Positions 35,590 through 45,098 are shown, counted from the first letter of the stretch. The stretch: DNA of 64,000 bases from Hyphomicrobiaceae bacterium (GCA_020638055.1 JACKJH010000002.1:434001-498000), one strand, 5' to 3'. The notes: generated from the sequence alone by a model not told the origin. Made by a program: numbers and translations.

Positions 35590-36828
35590 GTGGCTTTGCT
35601 CAAACAAATCGAACATGCCAGCGTGACGCTGCAACACGCCGATGTTCCTACCGCGCGCGTAGAACAGCGGCAGAGCGTCTATGGCCGAAGATGGATCGCT
35701 GCCGGTTTGATCTTCCTTCTTCCAGTTGTGATGACAGCCCTACCCGCACCGGCGGGTGCAGCAGCCGGCCTGTTTAGGCATGCCATCGGCATGGAACAAA
35801 CCATCATCTACAACATCGCTGTTTTCGGGGCTGACGATCGGCGTCCCTTGTCGGGACGACTAAACGGCCTCAGGTCGAGCATCGGCGTTCTAACAAACAC
35901 AAGTTCAAAAGCTGTTTGCACTGCCTTTTGCGTGGCAACCGACATCATCGCCACAGCCGGCCATTGCATTTCGGGAACCGCTGACAACTCCAGACCTCGG
36001 GCCGAAGATTTCGTATTTCGCCTTGATCGTTCTCATGTTCGAGCCGTAGGCGTAAGCGGCGCTCAAAACGGCAACGCTTCTCTCAACATCCTGACTGGCA
36101 CAGCGCGCCTGAACACCCATCCCCCCATTAACGCAACGTCGGACTGGGCGTTGCTGCGCCTTGCGGCAAACGCATGTCGCGCAGGCGGTCTGCCACTTTC
36201 AAAACTATCGGCCGGCGGCGTTCTCGAAAAGGCACGCCGCGGCGAGGTTTATCACGTTGCCTACCATCGCGACCTGCCACATTGGGAACCTGCGTCGGCG
36301 TTATCCTGCCACCTTCTATCGGAACCCGAAGCAGGCGATCCAAAGGAACTTGCGCATGATTTCGAACGTCACGACGAATTGCTGCTTCATACCTGCGACA
36401 CCGAAGCAGCATCGTCAGGCTCGCCGCTTTTGATCCAGGGCGCAGATGGTCCGGAAGTTGTCGGCATCAATGTGGGCACTTACGTACGCTCCCGCGTCAT
36501 CACCCATGATGGGCGAATTGTGCAACGGCTCGAAACCAAGGCCGTAGCCAACACCGCGGTGCTGGCATCGACGCTCATCCCCCAACGCGACGCCTTCGCC
36601 AGCATAGGAAAAATAACTCTGACGCGTCGTGACGACATCACCCGCTTGCAGCAGTATCTTGCTGACGCAGGAATGACACCTGGTCCCGTTGACGGACTGT
36701 TTGGAGAAAAAACCCGAGCCGCGGTCGTAGCCTACCAGTCCAAGATCGGTCACACGGCTACTGGCCTACCAACATTGCCTTTGCTCCAGCGACTGGAAAT
36801 GACCGCCGGCTCAACCGCTGCCAAATAG
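35590..36828 (+). CDS. Secreted trypsin-like serine protease with peptidoglycan-binding domain
   Basis: 412-aa exported protein. The start is GTG at 35590 with GAGGAG upstream. A hydrophobic signal segment (about 35-60, WIAAGLIFLLPVVMTALPAPAGA) is followed by an S1-like protease domain with His in ATAGHC (about 122), Asp in ATSDWALLRL (about 184) and Ser in AASSGSPLL (about 276). A C-terminal PG_binding_1 repeat follows (about 345-405: RLQQYLADAGMTPGPVDGLFGEKTRAAVVAYQ). Probably a cell-wall-tethered periplasmic protease; substrate unknown. It lies between ccmH and degP on the opposite strand. Confidence 0.85.
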   Translation: MALLKQIEHASVTLQHADVPTARVEQRQSVYGRRWIAAGLIFLLPVVMTALPAPAGAAAGLFRHAIGMEQTIIYNIAVFGADDRRPLSGRLNGLRSSIGVLTNTSSKAVCTAFCVATDIIATAGHCISGTADNSRPRAEDFVFRLDRSHVRAVGVSGAQNGNASLNILTGTARLNTHPPINATSDWALLRLAANACRAGGLPLSKLSAGGVLEKARRGEVYHVAYHRDLPHWEPASALSCHLLSEPEAGDPKELAHDFERHDELLLHTCDTEAASSGSPLLIQGADGPEVVGINVGTYVRSRVITHDGRIVQRLETKAVANTAVLASTLIPQRDAFASIGKITLTRRDDITRLQQYLADAGMTPGPVDGLFGEKTRAAVVAYQSKIGHTATGLPTLPLLQRLEMTAGSTAAK

Positions 36829-36896
36829 CGCAAGCGGTACCATCACAAGGCAGGTCAAAACCGTGCTGGCTGAACGCACTGGGTTTGCTGCATTGC

Positions 36897-37583
36897 CTAT
36901 TGCTTGGCTGGCGGCCCTGGCGCGGTGATTGTGGCAGGCAGCGCAGCATCCCTTTCCATCATCAGTTCCGCAAGACGGGCTTCTTCCTGCGCGCTGAGGC
37001 GGGTGGCATCGGAGCCGGCTCCTTCACCACCTGCCGTTTCAGATAGTGGACGGGCCGAACGCCGCATAGCAGGCACCACGTAAAGTAGCGTTGCGCCCAG
37101 CACCAGTGCCGGCGTCAGCCACAACAGAAGCGTGTGCAAATTGAACGGTGGCTTAAGCAGCACAAAGTCGCCATAGCGTTCAACGAGGAACGTTTTGACC
37201 TGCGTGTTCGTATCACCCGCCACAATTCGTTCGCGCACGATCCGTCGCAGATCTTTTGCCAGCGGCGCATCGGAATCATCAATCGATTGATTTTGGCAAA
37301 CCAGGCACCTCAACTCAGCAGAAAGTTCGCGGGCACGGTGTTCAAGGGTCTGGTTTTTCAGTTGTTCGTCCGGACTGAGGGCCGATGCGGGCGAACTGTG
37401 CAGCAGCGCTGCAACGATCAGCGCGCCGAGCACGAGCAATACCATGTGAAGCACGCGCCCTGCACCACACCCAAACGCACCAATTAAAGGTAGGCGTGCA
37501 GGCGTGATGAAATGCGCATCGTCATTGCTGCGCACCTTGCCAGGCAAGTGTCCCCCACTCTGCAAAAACTCGTTTCCGCTCAT
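36897..37583 (-). CDS. ccmH: Cytochrome c-type biogenesis protein CcmH (CycL)
   Basis: Inner-membrane thiol oxidoreductase that reduces apocytochrome c for haem ligation. The redox motif LRCLVCQNQS (LRCxxC) is near residue 92. A signal/anchor segment lies at about 45-68 and a C-terminal membrane segment at about 148-168. The ATG at 37583 overlaps the ccmF stop (ATGA), supporting this start although the N-terminus before the signal segment is long (~40 residues). Last gene of the ccmI-E-F-H operon. Confidence 0.94.
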   Translation of the reverse strand: MSGNEFLQSGGHLPGKVRSNDDAHFITPARLPLIGAFGCGAGRVLHMVLLVLGALIVAALLHSSPASALSPDEQLKNQTLEHRARELSAELRCLVCQNQSIDDSDAPLAKDLRRIVRERIVAGDTNTQVKTFLVERYGDFVLLKPPFNLHTLLLWLTPALVLGATLLYVVPAMRRSARPLSETAGGEGAGSDATRLSAQEEARLAELMMERDAALPATITAPGPPAKQ

Positions 37584-39556
37584 GCCGCCGCCACCTGCTT
37601 CCTGCGGCCCCTGACCGGTGCGCCCACCCGCAGCCGACGATCGCTCAATGAAATGCCGCCGCCGATGAACATAATCAGCGCTCCCAGCCAGATGAACCTG
37701 ACCAGCGGGTTGAAGTACACCCGGAAGGCGTAACCACCGCCATCTTGAGCATCACCAACCACCGAATAGAGGTCCCCACGCCAGGAAGCGAGGATACCCG
37801 CTTCAGTAGTTGGCTGAGGCGGCGCGTCGTACAGGCGTTTTGAGGGCGTTAGTGTCGTTACGTGTTCGCCGCCGCGCGTCACGTCGAGTATGACTGTATC
37901 CTCTTTGTAATTGGGGCCACGCCCTTGCGTGGAGTCCTTGAACGTCAATGTGTATCCGGCTGTCTCGACAGATTCCCCTTGCTTCAACGCAACGATCGTT
38001 TCGACCCTGTATGCTGACGTCGCGGCGATACCGATGACCGCTAATCCGACGCCGAAATGCGCAAGTGTGGTTCCATATACCGAACGCGGCAGATTGCGTG
38101 CCCGGCGCCAGACCTCCGGCAAGGACGCGTTGCCAACCTTCGCCCTGTAGGCAATTTCCCACACTGCGCCCGTCATTACGAACGCGCCAAGCCCGATTGC
38201 AAACGGCGCCAACCAGGGTCCGCGTTGCACATTGGCCGCTATCCCCACCATAACGACGATACCAACAAGCGCAGCAACCGAAAGGCGCTGCGCCACGCCT
38301 AGCAAATCACCGCGTTTCCACGCCAGGAATGGACCGAACGGCATTGCAAAAAGCAACGGCAGCATGAGCGGCACATACGTCATATTGAAGAACGGCGCGC
38401 CAACCGAAATCTTGTCGCCGGTCATGGCTTCGAGCCCTAGCGGATAGAGCGTGCCGACGAGAACCGTCGCACACCCGACCGTCAGCAATATGTTGTTGAG
38501 TACGAGGCTCCCCTCCCTGCTGATTGGCGAGAAGATGCCACCCTGCCTCAATTCTCCAGCACGCAATGCAAATAGAACCAGCGCACCACCGATGAACAAG
38601 AACATGATGCCGAGAATAAACGTGCCGCGTTCTGGATCGACGGCGAAGGCGTGCACCGACGTCAAAACACCAGACCGGACCAGGAACGCACCCATCAGCG
38701 ACAGCGAGAACGTCAGGATTGCGAGCAGAATGGTCCAGACCTTCAGTGCCTCGCGCTTTTCCATGACAAGCGCGGAATGCAGCAAAGCTGTGCCGGCCAG
38801 CCAAGGCATGAACGACGCGTTTTCAACCGGATCCCAGAACCACCAGCCACCCCAACCCAGTTCGTAGTAGGCCCACCACGATCCCATCGCGATCCCGAGC
38901 GTCAAACACATCCACGCCGCAAGCGTCCACGGCCTGACCCAGCGCGCCCAGGCTGCATCTGTCCGCCCCTCAATCAAGGCGGCGATGGCAAAAGAAAACG
39001 CCATGGAGAAGCCAACGTAGCCGGCGTAGAGAAACGGCGGGTGGAAGGCGAGCGCGGGATCTTGCAGGATCGGATTGAGACCGCGCCCATCGAAAGGTGC
39101 AGGATCAAGACGCTCGAACGGGTTCGATGTGAAAATAATGAAAAGTCCAAAGGCCAGGCCGATTGCCCCCTGCACCGACAGCACGTAAGCCTTGAGTGTT
39201 GCTGGCAGGTTGGAACCGAACAGTGCCACCGCCGCACCAAACAGCGCGACGATCAAAATCCACAAAAGCATTGAGCCTTCATGGTTTCCCCACACGCCCG
39301 ATATCCGGTAGATCAAAGGTTTTGTGGAATGCGAGTTCGCAACCACGTTAGCCACCGAAAAATCCGACACGATATAGGCATGGGTCAAGGCCACGAATGC
39401 GATGGCGATGAGGAAAAACTGACTTACTGCTGCGGAGGCGCCAAAGTCCATGAACCTGCTATCGGTGCGGTAGGCGCCATAAGCGGGAACTGCTGTTTGC
39501 AGAAATGCGACCAGAACGGCCAGAACCAGGGCAAAGTGTCCAAATTCGATGATCAT
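37580..39556 (-). CDS. ccmF: Haem lyase CcmF (CycK)
   Basis: 658-aa polytopic inner-membrane protein that joins haem from holo-CcmE to apocytochrome c. The WWD motif (GWGGWWFWDPVENASFMPW, about 228-246) and many membrane helices are present, with conserved periplasmic histidines in the flanking loops. Length is standard. Overlaps ccmH by four bases; 60 bp separate it from ccmE. Confidence 0.97.
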   Translation of the reverse strand: MIIEFGHFALVLAVLVAFLQTAVPAYGAYRTDSRFMDFGASAAVSQFFLIAIAFVALTHAYIVSDFSVANVVANSHSTKPLIYRISGVWGNHEGSMLLWILIVALFGAAVALFGSNLPATLKAYVLSVQGAIGLAFGLFIIFTSNPFERLDPAPFDGRGLNPILQDPALAFHPPFLYAGYVGFSMAFSFAIAALIEGRTDAAWARWVRPWTLAAWMCLTLGIAMGSWWAYYELGWGGWWFWDPVENASFMPWLAGTALLHSALVMEKREALKVWTILLAILTFSLSLMGAFLVRSGVLTSVHAFAVDPERGTFILGIMFLFIGGALVLFALRAGELRQGGIFSPISREGSLVLNNILLTVGCATVLVGTLYPLGLEAMTGDKISVGAPFFNMTYVPLMLPLLFAMPFGPFLAWKRGDLLGVAQRLSVAALVGIVVMVGIAANVQRGPWLAPFAIGLGAFVMTGAVWEIAYRAKVGNASLPEVWRRARNLPRSVYGTTLAHFGVGLAVIGIAATSAYRVETIVALKQGESVETAGYTLTFKDSTQGRGPNYKEDTVILDVTRGGEHVTTLTPSKRLYDAPPQPTTEAGILASWRGDLYSVVGDAQDGGGYAFRVYFNPLVRFIWLGALIMFIGGGISLSDRRLRVGAPVRGRRKQVAAA

Positions 39557-39615
39557 CGGTCTAATCCTTGAGCGTTCAACGCAACCCTGCTGTCCCCGCT
39601 ACCGCTACGGCAACC

Positions 39616-40107
39616 CTACTGCTGTTTTGGCGGCTCTACACCGCCCGCAGTTGATGCCGACTTGTGCTGCGCACCCTCACCTAGCTTGACACCGCGTGCC
39701 TTCAAAGCGTCTGCAACTTCCGGCGGCATGTAGTTCTCGTCGTGCTTGGCAAGCACGGTATCAGCCGTGAGTTGTCCGTCTGGCCCAAGCACGCCTTCTG
39801 CAACAACGCCCTGCCCCTCACGAAACAGGTCCGGCAGCACACCTTTGTAGCTCACCGGCACCGTCTTCAGTGTATCTGTCACGACAAACCGCACTGACGT
39901 GCCTTCCCCGCGTTTCACGGACCCTTCCTCAACCAGTCCACCCAACCTGATGCGGTCACCGGGCTTGACATTCTCCTCGGCTATGTCGCTTGGCGTGTGA
40001 AAGAAAACAACGGAATCCTTTAATGCAAATAACGTCAGAATAGCTGCGAGCCCGAGCACCGCAACGGCTACCAGGATCAAGGTTCCGCGGCGTTGTTTAC
40101 GTGTCAT
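39616..40107 (-). CDS. ccmE: Cytochrome c-type biogenesis haem chaperone CcmE (CycJ)
   Basis: 163-aa periplasmic haem chaperone anchored by one N-terminal helix (about 9-30). The haem-binding His/Tyr motif is seen as AKHDENYMPPEV (about 120-131). OB-fold strands GDRIRLGGLVEEGSV precede it. Third in the operon order ccmI, ccmE, ccmF, ccmH. Confidence 0.97.
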   Translation of the reverse strand: MTRKQRRGTLILVAVAVLGLAAILTLFALKDSVVFFHTPSDIAEENVKPGDRIRLGGLVEEGSVKRGEGTSVRFVVTDTLKTVPVSYKGVLPDLFREGQGVVAEGVLGPDGQLTADTVLAKHDENYMPPEVADALKARGVKLGEGAQHKSASTAGGVEPPKQQ

Positions 40108-40176
40108 GACGTGATGCCTTTATCGCTGAAGCTGAAATCCGACAAACAAACATGCCAACTAATTTGAGTAGCCTTT

Positions 40177-41415
40177 CTAGGAACCAACACCGAGATCTTT
40201 GGCGAACGCATCGAGAGATTCGACAGCAGCCTTATCGCCGGCAAACGCCTGCTTGGCTTTCGTCATCGCGCCAACAGCGTCCTGCTTGCGCCCCATGACC
40301 ATATAGGCCTTCACCAATCTCTTCCAGCCGTCGAGGTCATTGCCGTCTTTTTCGAGACGTTCGGCAAGCCGTCCAACCATCTGTTCGATGAACGCACCGC
40401 GCTGTTCAGATGTCATGTCACTCGCGGCCGCTACATCCTGCGCGGTTGGGCCGGGCGCCTGTTTCACGCCTCCGCTCGCGCGTGGCATTTGCGGCCTTAC
40501 TTCATTTGTTGCACCGCCGTTGCTGTCGGCGCCGGCACCGGCAACGCGCGTGGAAGTCCCCGCAACGTTCTTACCATTCCCAAGCGAAACCCGCATCTCC
40601 GCGGCCTTCTGCTCAACCAGCGATCGCCAGGGTGCGTTTGGGGGAGCGTCTTTCAACATCGCTTCAAGATCGGATAAGCCATCCGCAACATTACCATCCT
40701 GCCCCTTGGCAAGCGCAAGCCAGAACCGCGCCTCAAGACTGTCTGGCGACAACACTCTCAATCGTTCATAAGCCTTTCGCGCTGCAGGCACGATCAAACC
40801 GTTGTTCGCCATGACGACGGCTTCGGCGAAGCCTGCAAGGCGGTCCGTCGTTTCACCCTTTAAGCGCATAACTTTGGCATAGGCCTTGGCGGCATCGTCA
40901 AAGCGTTGCAGCTTCATGTAAACAGGCGCGATCACTGCCCAGCCATCCCCGTCATCGGGATGGGCTTCAAGCCGCTTTTCCACGAGCCCGATCAGGTCGT
41001 TCATGCTTCGACCCGCATTATTTTTTTCCGCGACACGCGGCGCGAATGGATTGTCTGGCAGGTTCGGAGAGCCGACGAAAAGGTAGATACCGATGGCAAC
41101 GACAGGAATGAGGACACCGGCCACAACCGTCATGGTCCGACCCAGCGCGGCAGGATGTGTCGCGGCGATTTTGGGATTATTAGACTGGTCGGCTGCTCGC
41201 AAAAGACGCCTGGCCAATTCAGCGCGCGCTGCGTCGGCCTCGCTTGCACCGACAAGACCCTGCTCGCGATCTGCATCAACCGCCTTCAGTTGGTCACGGT
41301 AAACAGCGATGTCGGCTTCTCTAGTATTTGTTGCTGCGTCGGCCGGTCGCAAGAGCGGGCGTACCAATACAGCCACGATGACGGCCGTCAAAAGCGCAAA
41401 GCCGATCCAAAGCAT
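40177..41415 (-). CDS. ccmI: Cytochrome c-type biogenesis protein CcmI (CycH)
   Basis: 412-aa membrane protein that chaperones apocytochrome c. N-terminal helix MLWIGFALLTAVIVAVLVRPLL, a second helix near 95-115, then a TPR-rich periplasmic domain (repeats around 140-260 and near the C-terminus: DGWKRLVKAYMVMGRKQDAVGAM). First gene of the ccm operon; its promoter should lie just upstream of 41415. Confidence 0.94.
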   Translation of the reverse strand: MLWIGFALLTAVIVAVLVRPLLRPADAATNTREADIAVYRDQLKAVDADREQGLVGASEADAARAELARRLLRAADQSNNPKIAATHPAALGRTMTVVAGVLIPVVAIGIYLFVGSPNLPDNPFAPRVAEKNNAGRSMNDLIGLVEKRLEAHPDDGDGWAVIAPVYMKLQRFDDAAKAYAKVMRLKGETTDRLAGFAEAVVMANNGLIVPAARKAYERLRVLSPDSLEARFWLALAKGQDGNVADGLSDLEAMLKDAPPNAPWRSLVEQKAAEMRVSLGNGKNVAGTSTRVAGAGADSNGGATNEVRPQMPRASGGVKQAPGPTAQDVAAASDMTSEQRGAFIEQMVGRLAERLEKDGNDLDGWKRLVKAYMVMGRKQDAVGAMTKAKQAFAGDKAAVESLDAFAKDLGVGS

Positions 41416-41616
41416 TTATCGTTCCCAAAAGCCTGAACGGGTCCAACCCCAGCCCAACTGGAATAGGGGTGTGGCAAGCCGATGACAAGGCCGTAGGCTT
41501 GCGTGGAGGCCATAGGTCGCGAATTCGTGTTGTCGTTAGGGTGGTTGCCCTCTCTACCCAAATCAGAACCTGTTGCAAATCAGCCCACGGAGCCGCTTTG
41601 GGCAATTTGCGCCAAC

Positions 41617-41648
41617 AAAAAAAAAGCGACGCCCATGAGGGCGTCGCT
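41617..41648 (-). terminator. Rho-independent terminator
   Basis: Perfect 10-bp stem (41625-41634 with 41639-41648, arm AGCGACGCCC), 4-nt loop, followed on the minus strand by nine T (41617-41625). Serves the glycine-zipper gene ending at 41877, from which it is separated by a RIME. Confidence 0.92.
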
Positions 41649-41692
41649 GGCGTAATTCTGAAATAGCTGCCCGGTTAAGGTACTCATTTGTC

Positions 41693-41701
41693 GGGGGGGG
41701 G
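41693..41701. repeat. G9 homopolymer tract
   Basis: Nine consecutive G in the intergenic region between the terminator and the RIME. Noted because such tracts are prone to length change; no gene depends on it here. Confidence 0.8.
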
Positions 41702-41717
41702 AGGCGGCAGTGGCAGC

Positions 41718-41820
41718 TAGAGCGCTTTTCTATCCGATGGAATCGGATCGGCGCTCTAGCTTCTTGTTTGGTCGCATTTTCTGCGACGAACCGGTGTCCA
41801 CTTCGTTGGAAAATGCTCTA
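41718..41820. repeat. RIME1-like repeat, copy 4
   Basis: TA, 37-bp palindrome 41720-41756, TA, 60-bp module 41759-41818, TA. Nearly identical to copies 1 and 3. It lies downstream of the glycine-zipper gene and before its terminator. Confidence 0.9.
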
Positions 41821-41876
41821 GGCGAGCTACAGGCTCTTAATTAACTGAAAGCAGCGCGCGTATCCCCAGGGCTTGC

Positions 41877-42347
41877 TCAAGCCGCCCGCCAGCTCCCGTT
41901 TTCATCCCGGCAGGCAGTGCCGCGCATCACCTGCGGACGACCGTCAATGTAAACCGTATGCGCATAATCGCGGCAATCAACGCTGGCGCGCTTGTAAGGC
42001 CGGCTTGGGACGATCTCACCGTAATGACCGTTATCTGGGTTGCGCCACGACCTCGCTACACCTGATTGCCCACGTTCAAGCGCATCATATTCGGCCATTT
42101 GAGCCAAATGGCGATCCTGTTCGTCCATCGAGCGCCCGATCTCATGGCCAACGACACCGCCAACGAACGCACCGGCTGCGGTGGCAAGCACGCGCCCTGT
42201 GCCCTTTCCGACTTGGTTCCCAATGATGCCACCTGCAACGGCACCGACAGCCAAGCCGGTATCGGCACGGGTCGGCCCATCAGGCCCGCACGCCGCGACA
42301 CTGGTTGCAAAGCCGGCCACGACAGCGACCGTGAAAAGCTTCGACAT
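41877..42347 (-). CDS. Glycine-zipper (17-kDa antigen-like) outer-membrane lipoprotein
   Basis: 156-aa lipoprotein. Signal peptide with lipobox-like SVAAC (Cys20) after MSKLFTVAVVAGFAT. Glycine-zipper membrane hairpin (GLAVGAVAGGIIGNQVGKGTG ... AAGAFVGGVVGHEIG, about 31-71), then a charged helix and a C-terminal domain with two Cys (VDCRDYAHTVYIDG, GTACRDENG). This is the rickettsial 17-kDa surface antigen / Glycine_zip_2TM layout. Function in envelope integrity is inferred. Confidence 0.88.
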   Translation of the reverse strand: MSKLFTVAVVAGFATSVAACGPDGPTRADTGLAVGAVAGGIIGNQVGKGTGRVLATAAGAFVGGVVGHEIGRSMDEQDRHLAQMAEYDALERGQSGVARSWRNPDNGHYGEIVPSRPYKRASVDCRDYAHTVYIDGRPQVMRGTACRDENGSWRAA

Positions 42348-42584
42348 GACAAAACCTCATGGTTGTCTCGTCGGCTATCCATACACCGGACATTGCGACA
42401 GCCGGATTTCGATACATCAAAGAAAGGATTTCTAGGCCGATTAGGGCAAAAGTGGGACCGGCAAATTCATGCATATGAGTTTCTGATGCCACTGTGTCGC
42501 CTAGCGGCCACGGGTGGCATTGCGACGATGTACAGAAAAGCACTATTTTTCAACAATGCACAAAACAATTTTCGCCACTACATT

Positions 42585-43967
42585 TTAGGCGACCGGCAAT
42601 TTCAATGTCGCTTTTAGCCCGCCTTTTGGGGAGGCATCGAGTTCTAGCGACCCCCGATACATTTGGACAAAATCGGTCACAATCGAGAGTCCGAGCCCGG
42701 AGCCCGGTTTGGATTCGTCAAGTCTAAGTCCGCGTTTGCCGAGCTTTTTGCGTTGCGATTCATTTAGTCCTGGGCCGTCATCCTCGACGGTGATCAAGAG
42801 TTCGCTAGCCTCTCGTTTGCGCGGTGTCGATTGCACCTTGGCCGTTAGATAAACCTTGGAACTCGCCCACTTACAAGCATTGTCGAGCAAGTTCCCAAGC
42901 ATCTCCTCAAGGTCCTGTCTTTCACCTTGGAACCGTGTATTGGCGGGCACGTCAGCCACAATCAAAATATTGCGATCATTATTGATCCGTTCCAAAGCCC
43001 GCACGAGCGGCTCGACCACCTCCTTAACATTGGTCACACGTCCAATTGCTCCAACGCGGGCGGCCATGCGCGCACGATCCAAATACAGGGTGATTGAATC
43101 CCGCATTACTTCTGCCTGCTCGGAAACCTTGCGCGCCAGGGAACCTTCATTGTCACGCGCCTCATTTATGATGACAGCCAACGGCGTCTTCAGTGCATGG
43201 GCAAGATTGCCCACTTGGGTCCGCGCCCGGTCCACCACGTCCTGGTTCGATTTGATAAGCGCATTAAGCTCTGACTGAAGGGGGGCGATTTCGGCAGGCA
43301 GATCGCCCTCCAGATGCTCAGCCTCCCCGGAACGTATTTCCGACAAGCCTTTTTCCACGCGCTTCAACGGCAGCAAACCAAAACGGACCTGGAAGAGTGT
43401 CACTCCAATAAGGCCTATACCTGCCAGTGAAAGTGCCGTAATCAGCCGATTCCTGAATAACGAAACCAGCTCGTCGAGCCAATCGAGGGGCCCGGCGACG
43501 ATTATGGAATAACGCGGCTGCTTGTCAGCATAACCCAGATGATTCACCAGTTCGACGATGCGCATCGGTTCGCCGGTGGGACCGGGTACATTCATCCATC
43601 GGGTACCGGTGTCATCTGTTGGAAACTTCCGCTCAATGGGAGAGGGTAACTTTGCGGTCGCCAAGGACGCAGAAACCAGAGTTGGCAATTTTGGATCGTC
43701 GAGTGGCTTGATCTGCCAATACCAACCCGAATGGGTGATCTCAAATAGAGGTTCATACCGGTTGGTTGGCGCTATTGGCGCGTCGTGCGCTTCGCTCAGG
43801 CTATCAAACATGATGGCTGTCGCAAGCTTCTTGAGTTGCGCATCAAACGACGCCTGAACGTCTTCGCGATAAAGAGAGTAGATTATTAGCCCGGCAAGAG
43901 GCAGGACAATCAACGTCCAGGCGGTGGACGTAGCAAACAAACGAAACGCGAGGGAATTAAGCCGCAT
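42585..43967 (-). CDS. Sensor histidine kinase, FeuQ/PhoQ-like
   Basis: 460-aa inner-membrane kinase. Start at 43967 (MRLNSLAFRL) overlaps the response regulator stop by 11 bases. Two membrane segments (about 15-35 and 180-205) flank a ~140-aa periplasmic sensor, then HAMP, H-box NLAHALKTPLAVI (His about 256, with Ala instead of the usual Glu/Asp after it as in PhoQ-type kinases), N-box NLLDNACKW, G1 DDGPGLN, G2 GSGLGLSIV. In rhizobia and Brucella the homologous FeuPQ system controls cyclic glucan export and virulence or symbiosis; orthology is likely but inferred. Confidence 0.9.
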   Translation of the reverse strand: MRLNSLAFRLFATSTAWTLIVLPLAGLIIYSLYREDVQASFDAQLKKLATAIMFDSLSEAHDAPIAPTNRYEPLFEITHSGWYWQIKPLDDPKLPTLVSASLATAKLPSPIERKFPTDDTGTRWMNVPGPTGEPMRIVELVNHLGYADKQPRYSIIVAGPLDWLDELVSLFRNRLITALSLAGIGLIGVTLFQVRFGLLPLKRVEKGLSEIRSGEAEHLEGDLPAEIAPLQSELNALIKSNQDVVDRARTQVGNLAHALKTPLAVIINEARDNEGSLARKVSEQAEVMRDSITLYLDRARMAARVGAIGRVTNVKEVVEPLVRALERINNDRNILIVADVPANTRFQGERQDLEEMLGNLLDNACKWASSKVYLTAKVQSTPRKREASELLITVEDDGPGLNESQRKKLGKRGLRLDESKPGSGLGLSIVTDFVQMYRGSLELDASPKGGLKATLKLPVA

Positions 43968-44628
43968 CGGGATCGGCACTCAGCCTGTACCCAAGGCCAC
44001 GCACTGTTTGAATCAGGTCCGACGGCAGCTTTTTACGCAGACGCCCGATGAACACCTCAATCGTATTGGAATCACGGTCAAAGTCCTGCTCGTAGAGATG
44101 CTCGACGAGTTCGGTGCGTGAAACCACCCTGCCGTGGTGATGCATGAGATAAGCCAAAAGCCGGTACTCGTGCGACGTAAGCTTTATGGTGTCCCCGTCG
44201 CACGTAACCCGGGCAGATTTCGTATCCAACCGGATCGGTCCGCATTCGATCTCGTTTTTCGCATGACCACTGGCGCGCCGAACTTGCGCTCTGACACGCG
44301 CGAGCAACTCTTCCATGTGAAATGGTTTGGCGACGTAATCATCAGCCCCCGCATCCATACCGGCAACCTTGTCACTCCAACGATCACGCGCGGTCAAAAT
44401 AATGACCGGCATGTTTCGGTCGGAACGCCGCCATTGCTCAAGAACCGACAAGCCGTCCATTTTCGGCAGTCCGATATCGAGAATGATCAGGTCGTAGGGT
44501 TCGGTGTCGCCGAGGAAATAACCTTCCTCGCCATCGAAAGCGGTATCAACGGCATAACCCGCATCGCCGAGCGCGGAAACGAGCTGGCGATTGAGGTCTG
44601 CATCATCTTCTACAACAAGTAAGCGCAA
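43957..44628 (-). CDS. OmpR-family response regulator, FeuP/PhoP-like
   Basis: 223-aa regulator: receiver with Asp51 (LIILDIGLP), conserved Lys in VAKPFHMEE, and winged-helix DNA-binding domain ending IQTVRGLGYRLSADPDAA. Strong similarity in motif order to PhoP/FeuP. Co-transcribed with the overlapping kinase gene; preceded by a small exported-protein gene 150 bp upstream. Confidence 0.95.
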   Translation of the reverse strand: MRLLVVEDDADLNRQLVSALGDAGYAVDTAFDGEEGYFLGDTEPYDLIILDIGLPKMDGLSVLEQWRRSDRNMPVIILTARDRWSDKVAGMDAGADDYVAKPFHMEELLARVRAQVRRASGHAKNEIECGPIRLDTKSARVTCDGDTIKLTSHEYRLLAYLMHHHGRVVSRTELVEHLYEQDFDRDSNTIEVFIGRLRKKLPSDLIQTVRGLGYRLSADPDAA

Positions 44629-44777
44629 GAGTTTGGTCCGCCCTTAGTATTTCACAACGAGGCGGATTATAGCGAGGCCGATGAAAAATCCTAGATCAAG
44701 AAAAGCGTTGAAATATACCTCCACTGGTCTCGAAATGTGGCCCAAAAGGCGGCGATTTGATAAATCGTCCGCTCGGT

Positions 44778-45098
44778 TTATCGAAATGGCCGGCGCGCAT
44801 CGACCCTGGCGCGCTTGAGGCCGCCACCGCGCTCCCGTATCAGCAGTTGATATGTGTAACTGCCGTTTTTCCGGCAGAGCGAGGACCTGACGATCGATCC
44901 ACCTAGAGTTTGCTTTGCTTCAGCAGCAAGTTGCTCGACAGTGGTGAGGTTTTGCTCCGAAACAATCCGCGATGCTACAGACCAGTCACTGGTGCAGTCT
45001 TCCCGAAGTGCTCCCGCGAATGCGCTGCCCAACATGAACAGATGCAAGGCGGCCGCGGCCGCTACCGCCACCGCAGCCACGGCAAGTGAATATCTCAT
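44778..45098 (-). CDS. Small exported protein upstream of the FeuPQ-like genes
   Basis: 106-aa protein with a signal peptide (MRYSLAVAAVAVAAAAALHLFMLGSAFA-GA). The mature part (~75 aa) has two Cys (about residues 36 and 75) likely forming a disulfide, and a Lys/Arg-rich C-terminus with the pattern YTYQLLIRERGGGLKRARVDA, similar to PepSY-type beta sheets. In Sinorhizobium a small periplasmic inhibitor, FeuN, is encoded at this position, so this may be its counterpart; that is inference from position and export only. Confidence 0.65.
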   Translation of the reverse strand: MRYSLAVAAVAVAAAAALHLFMLGSAFAGALREDCTSDWSVASRIVSEQNLTTVEQLAAEAKQTLGGSIVRSSLCRKNGSYTYQLLIRERGGGLKRARVDARRPFR

